Below, piece after piece: positions 1 through 11,204 of a stretch of 64,000 nucleotides of DNA. Position numbers and translations under genes: made by a program. This DNA is from Myrica gale (lineage: Eukaryota; Streptophyta; Magnoliopsida; Fagales; Myricaceae), in assembly GCA_963930655.1 (NCBI GenBank), contig OZ005601.1:26722921-26786920 (forward strand). Reading direction: 5' to 3'. Each line of letters opens with the position of its first letter. Positions within the stretch are counted from its first letter, which is position 1. The notes under the pieces were generated by a model that saw nothing but the letters and a program-made list of their open reading frames with translations, was not told where the DNA came from and ran no database searches.

Positions 1-60
1 CTTTAAAAAACCTAAATTTTAATTATTTTATAAAGTTAAAATTTGATAGATAGAGATTAT

Positions 61-700
61 GGGGGCGTTCGTTTGCCAAAATTTCAGAGAATATTTCTGA
101 AATTTTGAGAATATTTATTTTATTGAGATTTATTAGAATTTGTGAAAAATGGAATATATATGTTTAAAAGTTAGAAATTTTGGAGTGTGTTTGTTTTGTT
201 GGAAATTTTTATACTCCAAAATTTCGAGGATAAAAACATCACTTATATCAGAATTATTTTATAAAATTAAGAAAAATTGACATTTTAGTCCTTAGATCTT
301 GGACACTTTATCATTTTAGTTCTTCACTTTCAACTTTCAACTTTTTAGTCCTTGAGTTTTCTTTTTTTTGGCGAAATGGTCATTCCGTCAGTCTGCCGTC
401 CATATGCTTAACGGCACATGAAGTGGTCGACCGGGTATATGTTGAAAGTGAGCGATCGACCGGTACAAATTCGCTGACGTGCCAGAGAGCTCTGTTAAGC
501 ATATTGACCGAAGACTGAAGGAGAGATCATTTCGTCAAATAAAGAAAACTCAATAAATAAAATTTTGAAAGTTAAAAGTCAAGGACTAAAATAAAAAAGT
601 CTCCAAAACCTAAAGACTAAAAAATGAATTTTTCTAAAATTAAATTTGTTAATGGTCGAAATTTTGAGAGACAAATACATCTGTACGTCTGTTTAGTTTG
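61..700. repeat. AT-rich repeat, probable old MITE hosting a second MITE
   Basis: The stretch starting near 61 (GGGGGCGTTCGTTTGCC) resembles, in reverse complement, the sequence ending near 59640 (TTGGGGATGTTTGTTTGCC followed by a similar AATTT-rich body). This suggests two copies of one small repeat family. The right end, perhaps near 685, is poorly defined, and no convincing TSD was found. The better-defined element at 271-634 sits inside it. No gene is seen. Confidence 0.35.
271..634. mobile_element. Mutator-type MITE with 9-bp TSD
   Basis: A 364-bp element whose ends are inverted repeats: GAAAAATTGACATTTTAGTC at the left matches the complement of the right end, which ends in GACTAAAAAATGAATTTTTC. 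It is flanked by a perfect 9-bp direct repeat TAAAATTAA (262-270 and 635-643). A 9-bp TSD is the mark of the Mutator superfamily. The middle holds GGTCGACCG-like and CGATCGACCG motifs, also seen in the MITE at 24198-24527. It encodes nothing, so it would have moved using a transposase made elsewhere. Confidence 0.85.
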
Positions 701-2732
701 TCATTCTGCTAATTGTTGCTTGCAATTTTTCTTTTCATTAGAAGTCTCGTTTCTCCATATTTTTTCTTAGAGGGTGTTCGGTTAAGTTGTGTTTTGAAAA
801 TTTTTATGTGATGTTAACTTATGGGTATACGTGTTATAGTTATTTTTATGTAGTGTTAAAAATGATGTTTGATTGTAAAATTTTTTGTGTTGTAAAAATT
901 TTAAAAACTTTTGAGAATACAAGAACATACCCTTAATATTGAAAGTAAAGGAAAAGAGAAGAAGTGAACGGAGGAAAAGCTGACAGAAGAAGTACTGAGC
1001 ATGATATAATCAATGTCCCTCAACAATCAATTGCAACTTATTTCCTTCCCCTCCGACACCCGACCGATATGGACTTTACCCATTCCCTAGGCTGGCTTTG
1101 TTTGGGTAAGGTTTATCAATACTTGTTTATCTATGGTAGTTGGTAGCAGAAAGTTAGGCCCATCAATCAAACTTTTTTTTTTTTCTAAGCAAAATCAATC
1201 AAACTTAAGTAACGTTCCTTTTACGCCAATTTACTTCTTTCGAAACGTTTCCAGGATTTTTCTCCATGTCTGGTTTAGCCTGCATGCAGAAGCACCCCCG
1301 AGGCCCTGATGCCGTCTGCAAAAGTAGGTATTAGCCAATTGTTAGCTGAAAGCCCTTTCCCTCCGTTAAAAAGTAATTTTTCATAAGGAAGACGGGTAGG
1401 AGTTTCAGTCAAACCATGTTAGCTGGATGTGGATGCACTTTCTGCAACCTCTATTCTTATATCTAAAATTCACCGCGGACGGAGACCGCTACAAAAGTTG
1501 GTAAAATATTGCACTTTCATATCTCCTATCGTTAGTTGTTTCTGGCTCCATCTCATTCCTAGCTGTCATACTACAACGAACTATCACTTGCTCCAATATG
1601 TTAATTAATTACAGCTAGACGTCCCACCGGCCGATCACCGTTTTTAAATCGTGCACGTACGGTCCTTTATGTACTGTTTTCTATTTATATATTCTAAATT
1701 TTATGAGTTTCTAACGTTGTAACGAGTTCTTCGTAAAAAGGCTCAAATAAACTACTTCCAAGTACTCAAAATATTATACAGTATTGAATTACGTGGGTAA
1801 ATTCCAAGTATCGATTGGCTGTAACTTTGTCACTACCTCAATGTCACGTGTGCGTAATTAAGTACAGTACAACACATAAAAGGTTGGTCGTGTGTGCACA
1901 ACATTTTTCCTGTTGACAACTAAATTATGTGATAAAATATGTGTGATATGTATAAATTAATTATTACCAATTCGAAAAGTCTTCAGCATTCCCACAAATC
2001 ATAAAACCACTTTTATATACTCATGTTCCGACTATTAAATAGATAAATCTTCTAGACCCGTTAATTATTAATAAATAAGATGGTCACGGGATCAATATCT
2101 TTTTACAATTTTCTGCTTGAATTGTGCAATTTAAAAAGAGTTGCACGTCGATACAACATTATAACTAGAATTTTTTAGGGTCAATAATGAACGAAATTTA
2201 ATTACATGGACAAGAGTAACATATAAGGTCCACCAATTTATACCATACAATTCAGATAAAAATTATATAAAATTATAATCCTGCTGCCCATAACCAAACA
2301 GTATTAGAACGCTCTCAATTTCACGTTCCTATAAAATAAGTGGGGAGAAGCCTTGTAGACTCGGAACCGGTCCGCCGCTCAAGTTAGAAAATTTGGGCTC
2401 ACTAAAAGGCTGTCTCGCCTCATCTCGAAATCACTCGTCACTATTATATGAATTTTGAATGTCCTATCATAGCCCGAGCTCGTTGAATGAGAAATCTTAT
2501 TCCCCAAAGTACGCTAACCCTGCCTAATTGGGCTCTGTTTCCTGCCGGACCTTGCTTGGATTTTTTGGGCATCGTGCAATACAATGGCGATCACAGTTCA
2601 TGGTCCATGCATGTTCCTATCCTCCAATCGGCTTATCGTGAGCTTCCTCATCATAACAATACAAATGAAGCCCTTTACTGTTGCAAAATGCTAATAGAAT
2701 TATTGGTCGATTATATATGATCATTGTTATTA
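644..2732. other. Intergenic, no gene recognised
   Basis: About 2 kb of AT-rich sequence. The open frames near 964-1146 and 2487-2720 are short and resemble no family I know. A segment around 770-930 (GGGTGTTCGGTTAAGTTG and then T-rich) recalls the Tourist-like repeats near 32053 and 59805, but its ends are unclear. Confidence 0.5.
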
Positions 2733-3566
2733 GGGTTAATGTCCTTTTTAGTCCTTAGGTTTTGGGGCGGTGTTCTTTTTAATCCTTAGGTTTTATTTTT
2801 GTTTAAAACAGTCCCTAGATTATTTACGTTTGTCTTTTTACTCCTTCCGTCCAATTCCGTCACTCCCGAGCCCAGTCAGCTAACGGCGGGACACGTCACA
2901 CCCAATAGAATATTGCCACGTGTACTAATTTTTTTTTAAAATAATAAAAATTACACATTTGCAAAACGCCGTCGCCGGGGTGGCTCCCGCCGAGAGGGGT
3001 GGAGGCGAGCCACCCCCTCCCCCTGAAATGGGGTGGCCCCACCCCAGCATGGAGCCCAGATCTGGGCTCCCGTTCGGTGGTGGCCAGGGAGGCCACCCTT
3101 CGCGCGAGGGAGCCCAGATCTGGGCTCCCCGTCGCCTGGGTGAGTGCCCCCGGCCACCACCGAGCGACGGGGAGCCCAGATCTGGGCTCCCTGCTGGGGT
3201 GGGTGGCTCCCGGCCACCCCATTTCAGGGGGAGGGGGTGGCTCGCCTCCACCCCTCTCTGCGGGAGCCACCCCGGCGACGGGGAGGTGGCCACGGGTACC
3301 TCCCTTGGTTTTTTGATTTTTTTTTTTAACGTTTTGCACATGTGTAATTTTTATTATTTTTAAAAAAAAATTAGTACACGTGGCAATATTCTATTGGATG
3401 TGACGTGTCCCGCCGTTAGCTGAATGGGCTCGGGAGTGACAGAATTGGACGGAAGGAGTAAAAAGACAAACGTAAATAACCTAGAGACTGTTTTGAACAA
3501 AAATAAAACCTAAGGATTAAAAAGAACACCGCCCCAAAACCTAAGGACTAAAAAGGACATTAACCC
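2733..3566. mobile_element. Mutator-type foldback MITE with GC-rich arms
   Basis: An 834-bp element that is one long inverted repeat. GGGTTAATGTCCTTTTTAG at the left is mirrored at the right, and the complementarity continues for more than 300 bp on each side. The flanks are TTGTTATTA (2724-2732) and TTATTATTA (3567-3575), a 9-bp TSD with one mismatch. The centre (about 2965-3295) is very GC-rich and contains three copies of the perfect 20-base palindrome GGAGCCCAGATCTGGGCTCC (3051-3070, 3109-3128, 3171-3190). Long open frames on both strands here come from base composition and are not genes. Confidence 0.85.
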
Positions 3567-3608
3567 TTATTATTATATATGAGGCTTTATTTCCAAATGT
3601 TGACTTAG

Positions 3609-3746
3609 GAGTTTGGTTTTTACACTGCCATTTGGAGCGTTCATTTCACATTGAGGTATTTATTGTACAGAATGGCAAAGGGCTAACTGGAAGCCATGAT
3701 ATTGGTGCCTACTGCCTCCACGCACCATGACATGCTGCCATGTTGA
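3609..3746 (+). pseudogene. Laccase last-exon relic, copy 1
   Basis: After an acceptor-like TTAG, the frame reads GVWFLHCHLER and then FIVQNGKG, the start of a laccase final exon (copper motif L4, HCHxxxH). The third histidine of the motif is displaced, the WGM/WGL axial segment is lost, and the end (LPP.. to a TGA at 3744-3746) is out of frame with the start. It ends shortly after a Pro-Cys-like stretch, as LAC14/15-type proteins do (general family knowledge). No other laccase exon is seen nearby, so this is a dead fragment of the cluster represented by the genes at 29799 and 50107. Confidence 0.8.
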
Positions 3747-3900
3747 AGATTGGGCCTCAATAATGCTACAAATGTCGACAAAATCTTGAAATTAATTATT
3801 GGACTTGCTATATTGCGGGGACCTCAGCACCGACAAATTCTAAAAAGGACATTAACCCTTATTATTATATATGAGGCTTTATTTCCAAATGTTGACTTAG

Positions 3901-4038
3901 GAGTTTGGTTTTTACACTGCCATTTGGAGCGTTCATTTCACATTGAGGTATTTATTGTACAGAATGGCAAAGGGCTAGCTGGAAGCCATGATATTGGTGC
4001 CTACTGCCTCCACCCACCATGACATGCTGCCATGTTGA
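3901..4038 (+). pseudogene. Laccase last-exon relic, copy 2
   Basis: The second copy made by the 292-bp tandem duplication has the same damaged HCHLER motif and the same frame break as the first copy, which shows that the exon was already broken when it was duplicated. It has no coding capacity. Confidence 0.8.
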
Positions 4039-4539
4039 AGATTGGGCCTCAATAATGCTACAAATGTCGACAAAATCTTGAAATTAATTATTGGACTTGC
4101 TATATTGCGGGGACCTCAGCACCGACAAATTATATATATCAGTACTGCATTACTGTACGTGCCTTTCAGAATCCCAGCCTTTTTTTGGTTTCTTCTTTTT
4201 CCGATCCCGCGAAACTATTGGCTAGCGAGCAACAAAAATTAACAATCTGATATATATACGATGCAATTTTTCGCCATCCATATACTAATCTAGTATCATA
4301 ATAAAGATATATTGTGGATTGGATACAGGTTGTTATTCATCCAAGGAAAATGTTGGAGATAAATTCCTGTGATGAACATGCTTTTGTGGTCTATATAGTC
4401 GTGGCAATGGATATGATAAGGTTTGCGAGGAATCAGAAAGTTCACAAATGTATTCCTGTCGATCCTATTATATTGCTTAATCGTATATAGTGGTGTTATC
4501 AGCAGCATTTGGTGACCTAGAAAGAGAAGGATTATCAAG

Positions 4540-5079
4540 AGCAGAGGATTTGGACAACTCCACCTGATGGGGTGTTTAAAATCAATATAGATGCTGTTAA
4601 GTCATCTTTTGTAGCTTTGGCTTGTATCTGTTATGATCATCATGGTTTTGTTGTATGGGCTCGTGTGGAGACATTTCCTAGAATTTTTCCTTTATTTGCG
4701 GAAGTGCTGGCAGTAAGGATGGCAGCAGAGGAAGCTTGGACAAGAGGATTGTTGAATGTGATGTTTGAGAGTGATTCTCTTTCTGCTATAACGGGTATTA
4801 AGGATCCTTTAGTAAGTGTTGAAGGTGAAGCTGATTTTTCAGTTGAAGCCATTAGAGAGATGGCGATTCATAGACCATTATGGAGTTTTTTAAAATTTCA
4901 CGTCAAGCTAATCAGAATGTTGATTACATGGCCAAATGGGTTTCTGTTAATTCGGTGTTTAGTTGTATTCCTTTGGATTTTCTGCCTATTTGCCTTCTTA
5001 GGAAGAACTGGGTTTTTAATCCCCCTTGAGTTTCGTTGGTAGTTTGATTAATAAAGGATTCGTTGTTTAGCAAAAAAAG
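4540..5079 (+). pseudogene. LINE (non-LTR) RNase H-like domain relic
   Basis: The frame WTTPPDGVFKINIDA starts near 4548 and continues through PLFAEVLAVRMAAEEA and FESDSLSAI, the order of motifs in the RVT_3/RNase H-like domain that ends many plant LINE ORF2 proteins. The domain's C-terminal motif (QANQNVDYMAKW) is in another frame near 4905, so there is at least one frameshift. The sequence ends with TAATAAAGGATTCG and a short A-run near 5080, like a LINE 3' end. The reverse transcriptase part is missing, consistent with 5' truncation. No TSD was identified. A degraded host RNase H-like gene is the alternative. Confidence 0.7.
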
Positions 5080-6674
5080 TATCATTATAAAGAAATGAAC
5101 TCGCCTCAAGATTTCCAAAGCGCTTACGTACATAGGCCGGTGCAACTCAGCCCCGTATAATGATATTTCATCATGATCGTTGTTCATCATTCATGGGTAT
5201 GGATTAATTTGACCAGTACACTAAAAAAAAATACCTTTAACAGCGATCGAATACCACTACTAAAGGTAAAAAAAACCGCTGTTATAGCTTTAACATCAAT
5301 CACAATATATCTATAGCGGCCATTTGCACGACCACTGGTGAAGAGTGGATCTATAGCGGCGGTCGCGACTGCCGCTACAAACCCGAACCGCAATTGTGAC
5401 ATTTTTTTTCGCGGCATTTCTTGGCTACAGGAATTTAGCGACGTTTTTTAAAACGCTGCTATAGATCAGCTCAGTTTTTGTTTTGCTTCTGCCAGTGTTT
5501 TTAAAATGCCACTATTGTTTTCCTATACATGATTTTTTAATCGATAATACAAAATTATTTTAATAATCATAATTCATAAGATGTAAAAATTTAAAGAAAA
5601 ATGATAATAAAATAAAATATATTTTCATCATTGATTAATAATATTTTACAACAAACACAAAAATCTCTACAAGTAATCTAAAAAGTAACAAATTTCTGAT
5701 ATAAAATAGCAATAAGTAAGTAACAACTAAAATATTCAAATAAAACACAAATAAGGATCAATTAAAATCTTCCTCCTTTGACACATCAATGTCCTCTTGA
5801 ATTCCCAATCAGCCATCAATGTACCCAATTGAGGAAGAGATTAGTTAACCTCACTGGGAAGCAATACATAATATGACAATAGGAAATGTTTAACAATAAA
5901 TGACAGATAATAGTATATCAGAACAATAGGGATAACAAATCAAACAAATTTCTTAAAGAGCTCAAATCAGATTCAATTAAATGTCCAACAGCAGACAAAA
6001 GGTAATACCAAAAAACAACATTAACCAAAACAACGCCAATACAACATTAACCAAGTCCTTGGATATAAACTTGAAAAGCAAAAATAGTGATAACAACATT
6101 GCACATCCAACAAGAGGGAAACGCATGTGGTGCTAAAGTTAAACCTGCATTCAAGAAGTGATGCATCAATTACAAAGCCCTAAATCCTGAAACCAACCTG
6201 CATATGCTTAACAAAGCCTCCCCTAAGAAAGCGCTTCAAAAAACCACTAGAAAACCAAACCACCCGCAAGTTATAAAGAACATTAATATATAACACCGTG
6301 ACAACATAACAGAGATTAAAGCAACCACCGACACACTTCAAACTAATCGACGTAACTGAAATCAACAGCTAAAACATATGGGAAGATCCGAGAGGCCGAA
6401 AGTTGAAAGAAAGAAAGAAGGAAACCGAAAGTAAAAAGGAGCGGGTGAAAAACAAGAAGGAAAGTGGAGCTAATTACCAAAAATATCAACCGTGAACACG
6501 AGGAGCATTATTGCCAGCACACATTTAACCTTCCAAATTCAAATTCACAACGTACATTAATTAAGTTCATATATATAACACAGACAACACATGTCGTTCA
6601 GCTTCAAGATCTAAGAAAACAGCTGAAAAGGAAAGAACTGCCCTTTTGATGACTAAAACCTCTTTGTTTACTTT

Positions 6675-6776
6675 ATACTCGATAAGTAATGGGATCATTA
6701 TGCCCTCCACCAAATGATCTAGTGCACTCACAAAAGCAATATCCCCGTCATATCCCTCCCCAAGTCTTTCACTGTG
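6675..6776 (-). pseudogene. Captured ARF-GAP (AGD3/VAN3-type) BAR-domain fragment
   Basis: On the minus strand the reading LGEGYDGDIAF.SAL is followed, one base out of frame, by FGGGHNDPI. From memory of the family, this order is characteristic of the N-terminal BAR region of plant ARF-GAPs of the AGD1-4 group (VAN3/SCARFACE). A single-base frameshift and a nearby stop (after ITYRV) show that it is a dead fragment. It lies inside the CACTA element at 5219-8566, which argues for capture by the transposon rather than a local gene. Confidence 0.65.
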
Positions 6777-7199
6777 CGTGGAAATACATAGGCAATTAAA
6801 GTTCACCCAAATCCTAGTAAATTAAAATCCCTCGAGAGTCCATAGTCCATAAGATTACAAAGAAAGATTTTTATGACACAAATAACCACCAATGAAGGTC
6901 AACTTTAGCAACCACATAACAAAACTTATTTTCATGGTGCCAAAAAAAAATTGTTGTAAAGATTCTCCTCTAAGTCGTCAAGATTATAATTCAGCATAAA
7001 AGAGATGTCAAATTTAAAATTACCGAGGGATAAAAAGGACAAGATGTATATATACGTATATTTTCGACATCCTTTGTAAAACTATAACTTCTCTCCCTTA
7101 AGGATTCTGCACCTAATAGAAAAAAATCCCTAAAATCCACGCTAGAATATTCAAACCTAACAAAAAAACAAAATCAAACAACAAATGTTAGTAAATCGA

Positions 7200-7440
7200 A
7201 ACATAATCGAGACAAAAGCAGCAAGATGAGAGGCCATAGAGAGAGAGAGACAGAACCAGCATGACTGGGAGGGAAAGAGCTGGAGCTTCAACGAAAATGA
7301 GGGGTTAGAGCTTCGAGGAAGAGGGTAGCGACGATGAGTGCAAAGATCAGAGGGCAACGATGGAGATTTCGACGAAGTGGAGGGGCTATCGACGGTGAGG
7401 GGGCGGGAGTTTTATCACAAAGGGGTGGGAGGAGAGTTCG
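7200..7440 (-). other. GA-rich leader-like segment inside CACTA element
   Basis: A purine-rich stretch on the + strand (GAGAGAGAGAGACAGAACC and then many GAGG/GACGA runs) differs from the AT-rich surroundings. On the minus strand it is CT-rich, as plant 5' UTRs often are. It lies upstream, in minus-strand orientation, of the ARF-GAP fragment and may be the first exon or leader of the same captured gene. This is inference. Confidence 0.35.
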
Positions 7441-8280
7441 GGAATGGTTTTTTCAAAGGAAGAGAAACGGTGAGTTTTGACAATTTTTTTAAGACAAGTC
7501 AAAACTCACCGTTTTGAGATTTTTTTTTAATTTGTAGTTTTTCAGTTTTTTTAATAATAATAATCTATATACATGTTATGTGTTTTTAGTAAATTAAAAT
7601 CAATTGTAATTTGAAATAGAATTTAAAAATATTTATACTTACTATTAATTACGTAGCATATTATTTTACACTCTTTTTTATAGCAAGTATAATAATCTTA
7701 TTTAAAATAGGTTGGTAGTAATAATATATAATACTAATAATTTAAAAGTATAATTTCTTTCTCTAACATTGCATGATTACTTATATGTGTTTATCATATA
7801 CATGATATGTGCTAATTAACGTAACTACTTTATGTGTATGTACTTATATACCTAATGACTAAATCATAACCTCTAAGACTATATATTGAGTTATGTACTT
7901 TAATTGCGTAAGCTAATCTCACAATATCTATTTGTTTGAAATTAAATAATATATCCTAATTAAATATTATTATATTATTAATTAGTCAAAATATATATGC
8001 TCATTCTAAGTAGGATAATACATGTTTTCTAAACTACTTAAATTTAATCAATAAATATGAAATTACCTTAACAACCATAGGTATAATTAACAATATATCA
8101 ATTTTCATAATAACTTCAATTTTCATAACACTCCTTTTAATTCCATATTTTATTAAGTAGGTCCCTTAAAATAAAATTATATTTTAGAAGATATAAAATA
8201 ATTATTAACATTAAATAACTTATGATTAATAAATATTTGTTTGCACTTATACTTATAGCATCATTTGTGTCAACAAACGC

Positions 8281-8283
<3 letters not shown>

Positions 8284-8329
<46 letters not shown>
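8284..8329. repeat. TA dinucleotide microsatellite
   Basis: About 22 TA units in the right subterminal part of the CACTA element. Open frames that read through it (IYIYIY...) are artefacts. Confidence 0.95.
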
Positions 8330-8331
<2 letters not shown>

Positions 8332-8569
8332 TAGCAACATTTTTTTTAACAAAAATGCTGCTAAAGGTGTAAGGTACAGCGACGGTCACAATGATTGCCG
8401 CTGTAGATACCTAATTTCGAGCAGCGGTCATAATAACTGTTGATGTAGCTTACACACTGCTAAAAATTGGGCATAAAGGGTGTCTATAGCGGCGATCTTC
8501 ACAGTTAAATGTGGTATGCTGACTGCTGTTAAAAAGACTGTCGCTACCGACCTATTTTTTGTAGTGGTA

Positions 8570-10441
8570 CTCGCTCTCCAGACACGCTTATATAGCATAA
8601 AGTGTCTTTAGAACTCCACCGATAGAAGTTAACAGTACCTATCAACAGGTACAGAAGAATATGATTTGAATATGAAGTGTGGTTTCTTTGTCACCATTTA
8701 AACGGATTTTCGGATCCACAGATGGATCCATGATTACTGTAGTTAAAAATTTGCCAAGACTATTTGTCAATCTCTCTATTCAACTGTTATTAATCTGGAA
8801 CATCCCTATCCGGAATAACCATGTAAAACATATATATGCATGCCAAAAGCTGATGATATGATACCTTTGAATCACACAGAATTTGTAGAGAAAGAAGAAT
8901 GAAACTTATAAAGAGGTTTATAAAAGAGTCAAATTCTACATTGAAAACTTTGCTTCCTATTGAGAATTGGATCTTATTTATTAATTTCAATGAATTTCAC
9001 AAGCAACATTTACTATCATTTTAAATTCAAAGCATAAATATGTCTAACATTTTGTTGGATCGTTAAAGATGAAGAAAACGTACTAGATTATAAAGTAATT
9101 TCAAAGCCCAAATCTCCCTTCCACTGATCTTGTCATCTATCGACGAAACTTCCAATAAATCTTCATTTCTACCACTTTTTTTTGGAGTTTTGTTCTGGCG
9201 GACCTAATGCTTTGATCGACACAATTTTAGAGGCTTTTGGAAATAACGACCAATGGGAATGACTTATGAATCGACCAAAAGAATGTATTTGCAGTTTTGC
9301 ACAAGTTACTAGCTGACAGGATGACGAGTTACTCACATGCCCGTCTCTTTCTCCTAAAATTTGAGCTACAGGTGGGATTCTCTAGTGGGTGCACGTCAAA
9401 TGCTTGGCCTCTAGGTCTCCCGGCGACCCTTTCTGCCTCATTCGATGAACAACCGACCAAATTTTAGTTTCTGACATTCTCTTTCGCCATCGGCTTTCCT
9501 CTTTTGTTGGTTTTAACAACTTCATGTTTTTTTGTGAATTTTTTGTCTTTTATGTCACTTCCAGTCTGTTTGAGTTTGAATTTGTAAAGTCGTTAAGCTC
9601 TCTTTATTGCGTCATCGCATCTACGGAAAGTCTAACTAGCTCTTTAGAACATGTTACTAAACTGTTTAAGCCCTTAAAAATAAATAAATGTATGAATTGT
9701 TATAACTAAAAATAATAATAATTGGCAGTGAAATAGACCTGAATTCTCAGTTAAGAATGGTGTGGCTTTTGAAAGACCAGATTTGCCTCCCTTTTAACTT
9801 GGTTTAATTCGCTACTTGTAATGAAGAGGATTTTATTCGCTACTTTAATAAGGAAAGATTCCCGTTCGAACTCTACTTTAACGCCCTTTTCATTTTTTAA
9901 CTGGAAGACATTTTACTGGGACGCGACTTCGTGAATGTGCCAGATAAAACAATTTAGTCTTGGGAAACCGTTAGACGCTTGAATTATAGTTTGAACAGTA
10001 CCAACAGGAGTGCAAATCAAACCCGACAAATCTTGTGAGAAGTGAGGAAGATCGCGTTGAAAAAAAAAGATGAAGCTGTGTTAATTAACCAAAATTTTAG
10101 CCCATAAAAATTTTATTATTATTTTAAAAATATTTATCTCTTCACTTTTTCATCGACTTTATTATTTTTCATCGACTTTATTAATTTTTTTTACTTTTTC
10201 ATAATATTTTTTAATTTTTTTTTTAATTTTTTCACCAAACTTATTAATTTTCAATCACGATTTATCGACAAGGGTGGTGTTGGTAAGTAAAAATTTTAGT
10301 GATTAGAAATTTTGTGATATTGAAGTTTGTGAAAAAGTAAAGATATTTTATAAAATTTGATGAAAAAGATTTAAATAAATATTATAATATTATTTTATAA
10401 TTTAATTAGGAAAAAAATTATTTTATAAATATATATAGAAA
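8570..10441. other. Intergenic, no gene recognised
   Basis: AT-rich, with no family match. From about 10080 the sequence becomes T-rich (AACCAAAATTTTAGCCCATAAAAA...) and its complement-like counterpart returns near 10625-10660. An old AT-rich MITE may therefore surround the solo LTR that follows. Confidence 0.5.
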
Positions 10442-10619
10442 TGTTGAAATATGAGTAGTCCCACATTGCTTAGCAATGTGGGGTGTGTATGTGTTTAGGC
10501 TTATAAATATAAGCCTCCCTTTGTAACTTCATTTTCATAAATGAGATGTAAACAAATTCAATTGGATGTTTCCATTGGGTGTTTCACTTATCTAAAGTAA
10601 AATTTTTTTATTTCTAACA
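10442..10619 (+). mobile_element. Solo LTR with 5-bp TSD
   Basis: A 178-bp unit beginning TGTTGAAATATGAG and ending TTTCTAACA (TG...CA ends), flanked by a perfect 5-bp direct repeat AGAAA (10437-10441 and 10620-10624). It contains CCCACATTGCTTAGCAATGTGGG, an inverted repeat, and a TATA-like TTATAAATATAAG near 10501. A lone LTR with an intact TSD is what recombination between the two LTRs of a full element leaves behind. The small size also fits a TRIM-like family. Confidence 0.85.
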
Positions 10620-10989
10620 AGAAATTTTAAAATTAAAAATTTACGCCCAACCACCACTTAAAACCCCCAAACAGTAAATAAAGTGATATCTAGACCGTCA
10701 GCTCAGTTTAGGCTATGACTTCTGCAGGTATAAAAAAATCGTTTGTTTTAAATGGATATGACAGATGTGTTTTCTTGCCCAATTCCTCAACTCTTCGATG
10801 TGTCCCGTATTCTCGACCGTGAACTTCGAATCTACTACTTTCTCATTTAACAAATCTTACAGAATCGAGATCTCGATGATAACCTCGTTGATTTTGTTAG
10901 TTAATAACTTCGTTGATTTTGTTCTGAACAGGCACGCAGTTGACTGTATATTGGTTCTCCGGCCAACAGTTCAACCAGGAATCAAGCAA

Positions 10990-11180
10990 TCTTAGGTTAT
11001 ATTTGTGTCGTAAAATTTTTGGTATTGGGTTTAGTATTAGTATTGGATTTAGTGAAAAAGTGAAGAGAGAAGTAATTTTTTATAATGTATAGTTATGATT
11101 TGATGAGAGAGATTATATTGTGTATTTTATTTTAAGTTGATGAAATATTTTATAAATTTTTTTTAACAAACTCACCCTTT
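10990..11180. repeat. Tourist-like AT-rich MITE copy
   Basis: The sequence TTATATTTGTGTCGTAAAATTTTTGGTATTGGG and then TTTAGTGAAAAAGTGAAGAGAG resembles segments near 32053-32230 (complement strand) and 59805-59975. It is one copy of a dispersed AT-rich repeat; the exact ends are uncertain. Confidence 0.45.
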
Positions 11181-11204
11181 GTTCGAAGTTCGTTTGAGAG
11201 CGTC

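Larger units (their letters stand above)
3548..4131 (+). repeat. Recent 292-bp tandem duplication
   Basis: Two head-to-tail copies, 3548-3839 and 3840-4131, are nearly identical; I see only a couple of substitutions (for example CTAACTGG against CTAGCTGG). Each copy carries the last 19 bp of the preceding MITE, its right-hand TSD and a laccase last-exon relic. The duplication is therefore younger than the MITE insertion. Confidence 0.92.
5219..8566. mobile_element. Non-autonomous CACTA element with captured host DNA
   Basis: A 3.35-kb element starting CACTAAAAAAAAATACC and ending GGTCCTATTTTTT-like sequence then GTAGTG (the complement of CACTAC), flanked by the 3-bp TSD GTA (5216-5218 and 8567-8569). 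Both ends carry subterminal repeats of the type AGCGGC/GCCGCT (5240-5460 and 8350-8550). No transposase is present. The interior carries a fragment resembling an ARF GTPase-activating protein (6675-6776, minus strand) and a GA-rich stretch (7200-7440) that looks like a gene 5' leader. The element shares ends and an inner motif (TATTTTATTAAGTAGGTC) with the element at 39910-43926. Confidence 0.85.

Noticed and set aside
2896-3363. Several overlapping Pro/Gly-rich open frames on both strands
   Set aside because: They come from the GC-rich inverted-repeat core of a MITE; both strands are open because of composition, and the protein text mirrors itself.
8137-8443. Open frames with IYIYIY repeats
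   Set aside because: They read through a TA microsatellite in a CACTA subterminal region.
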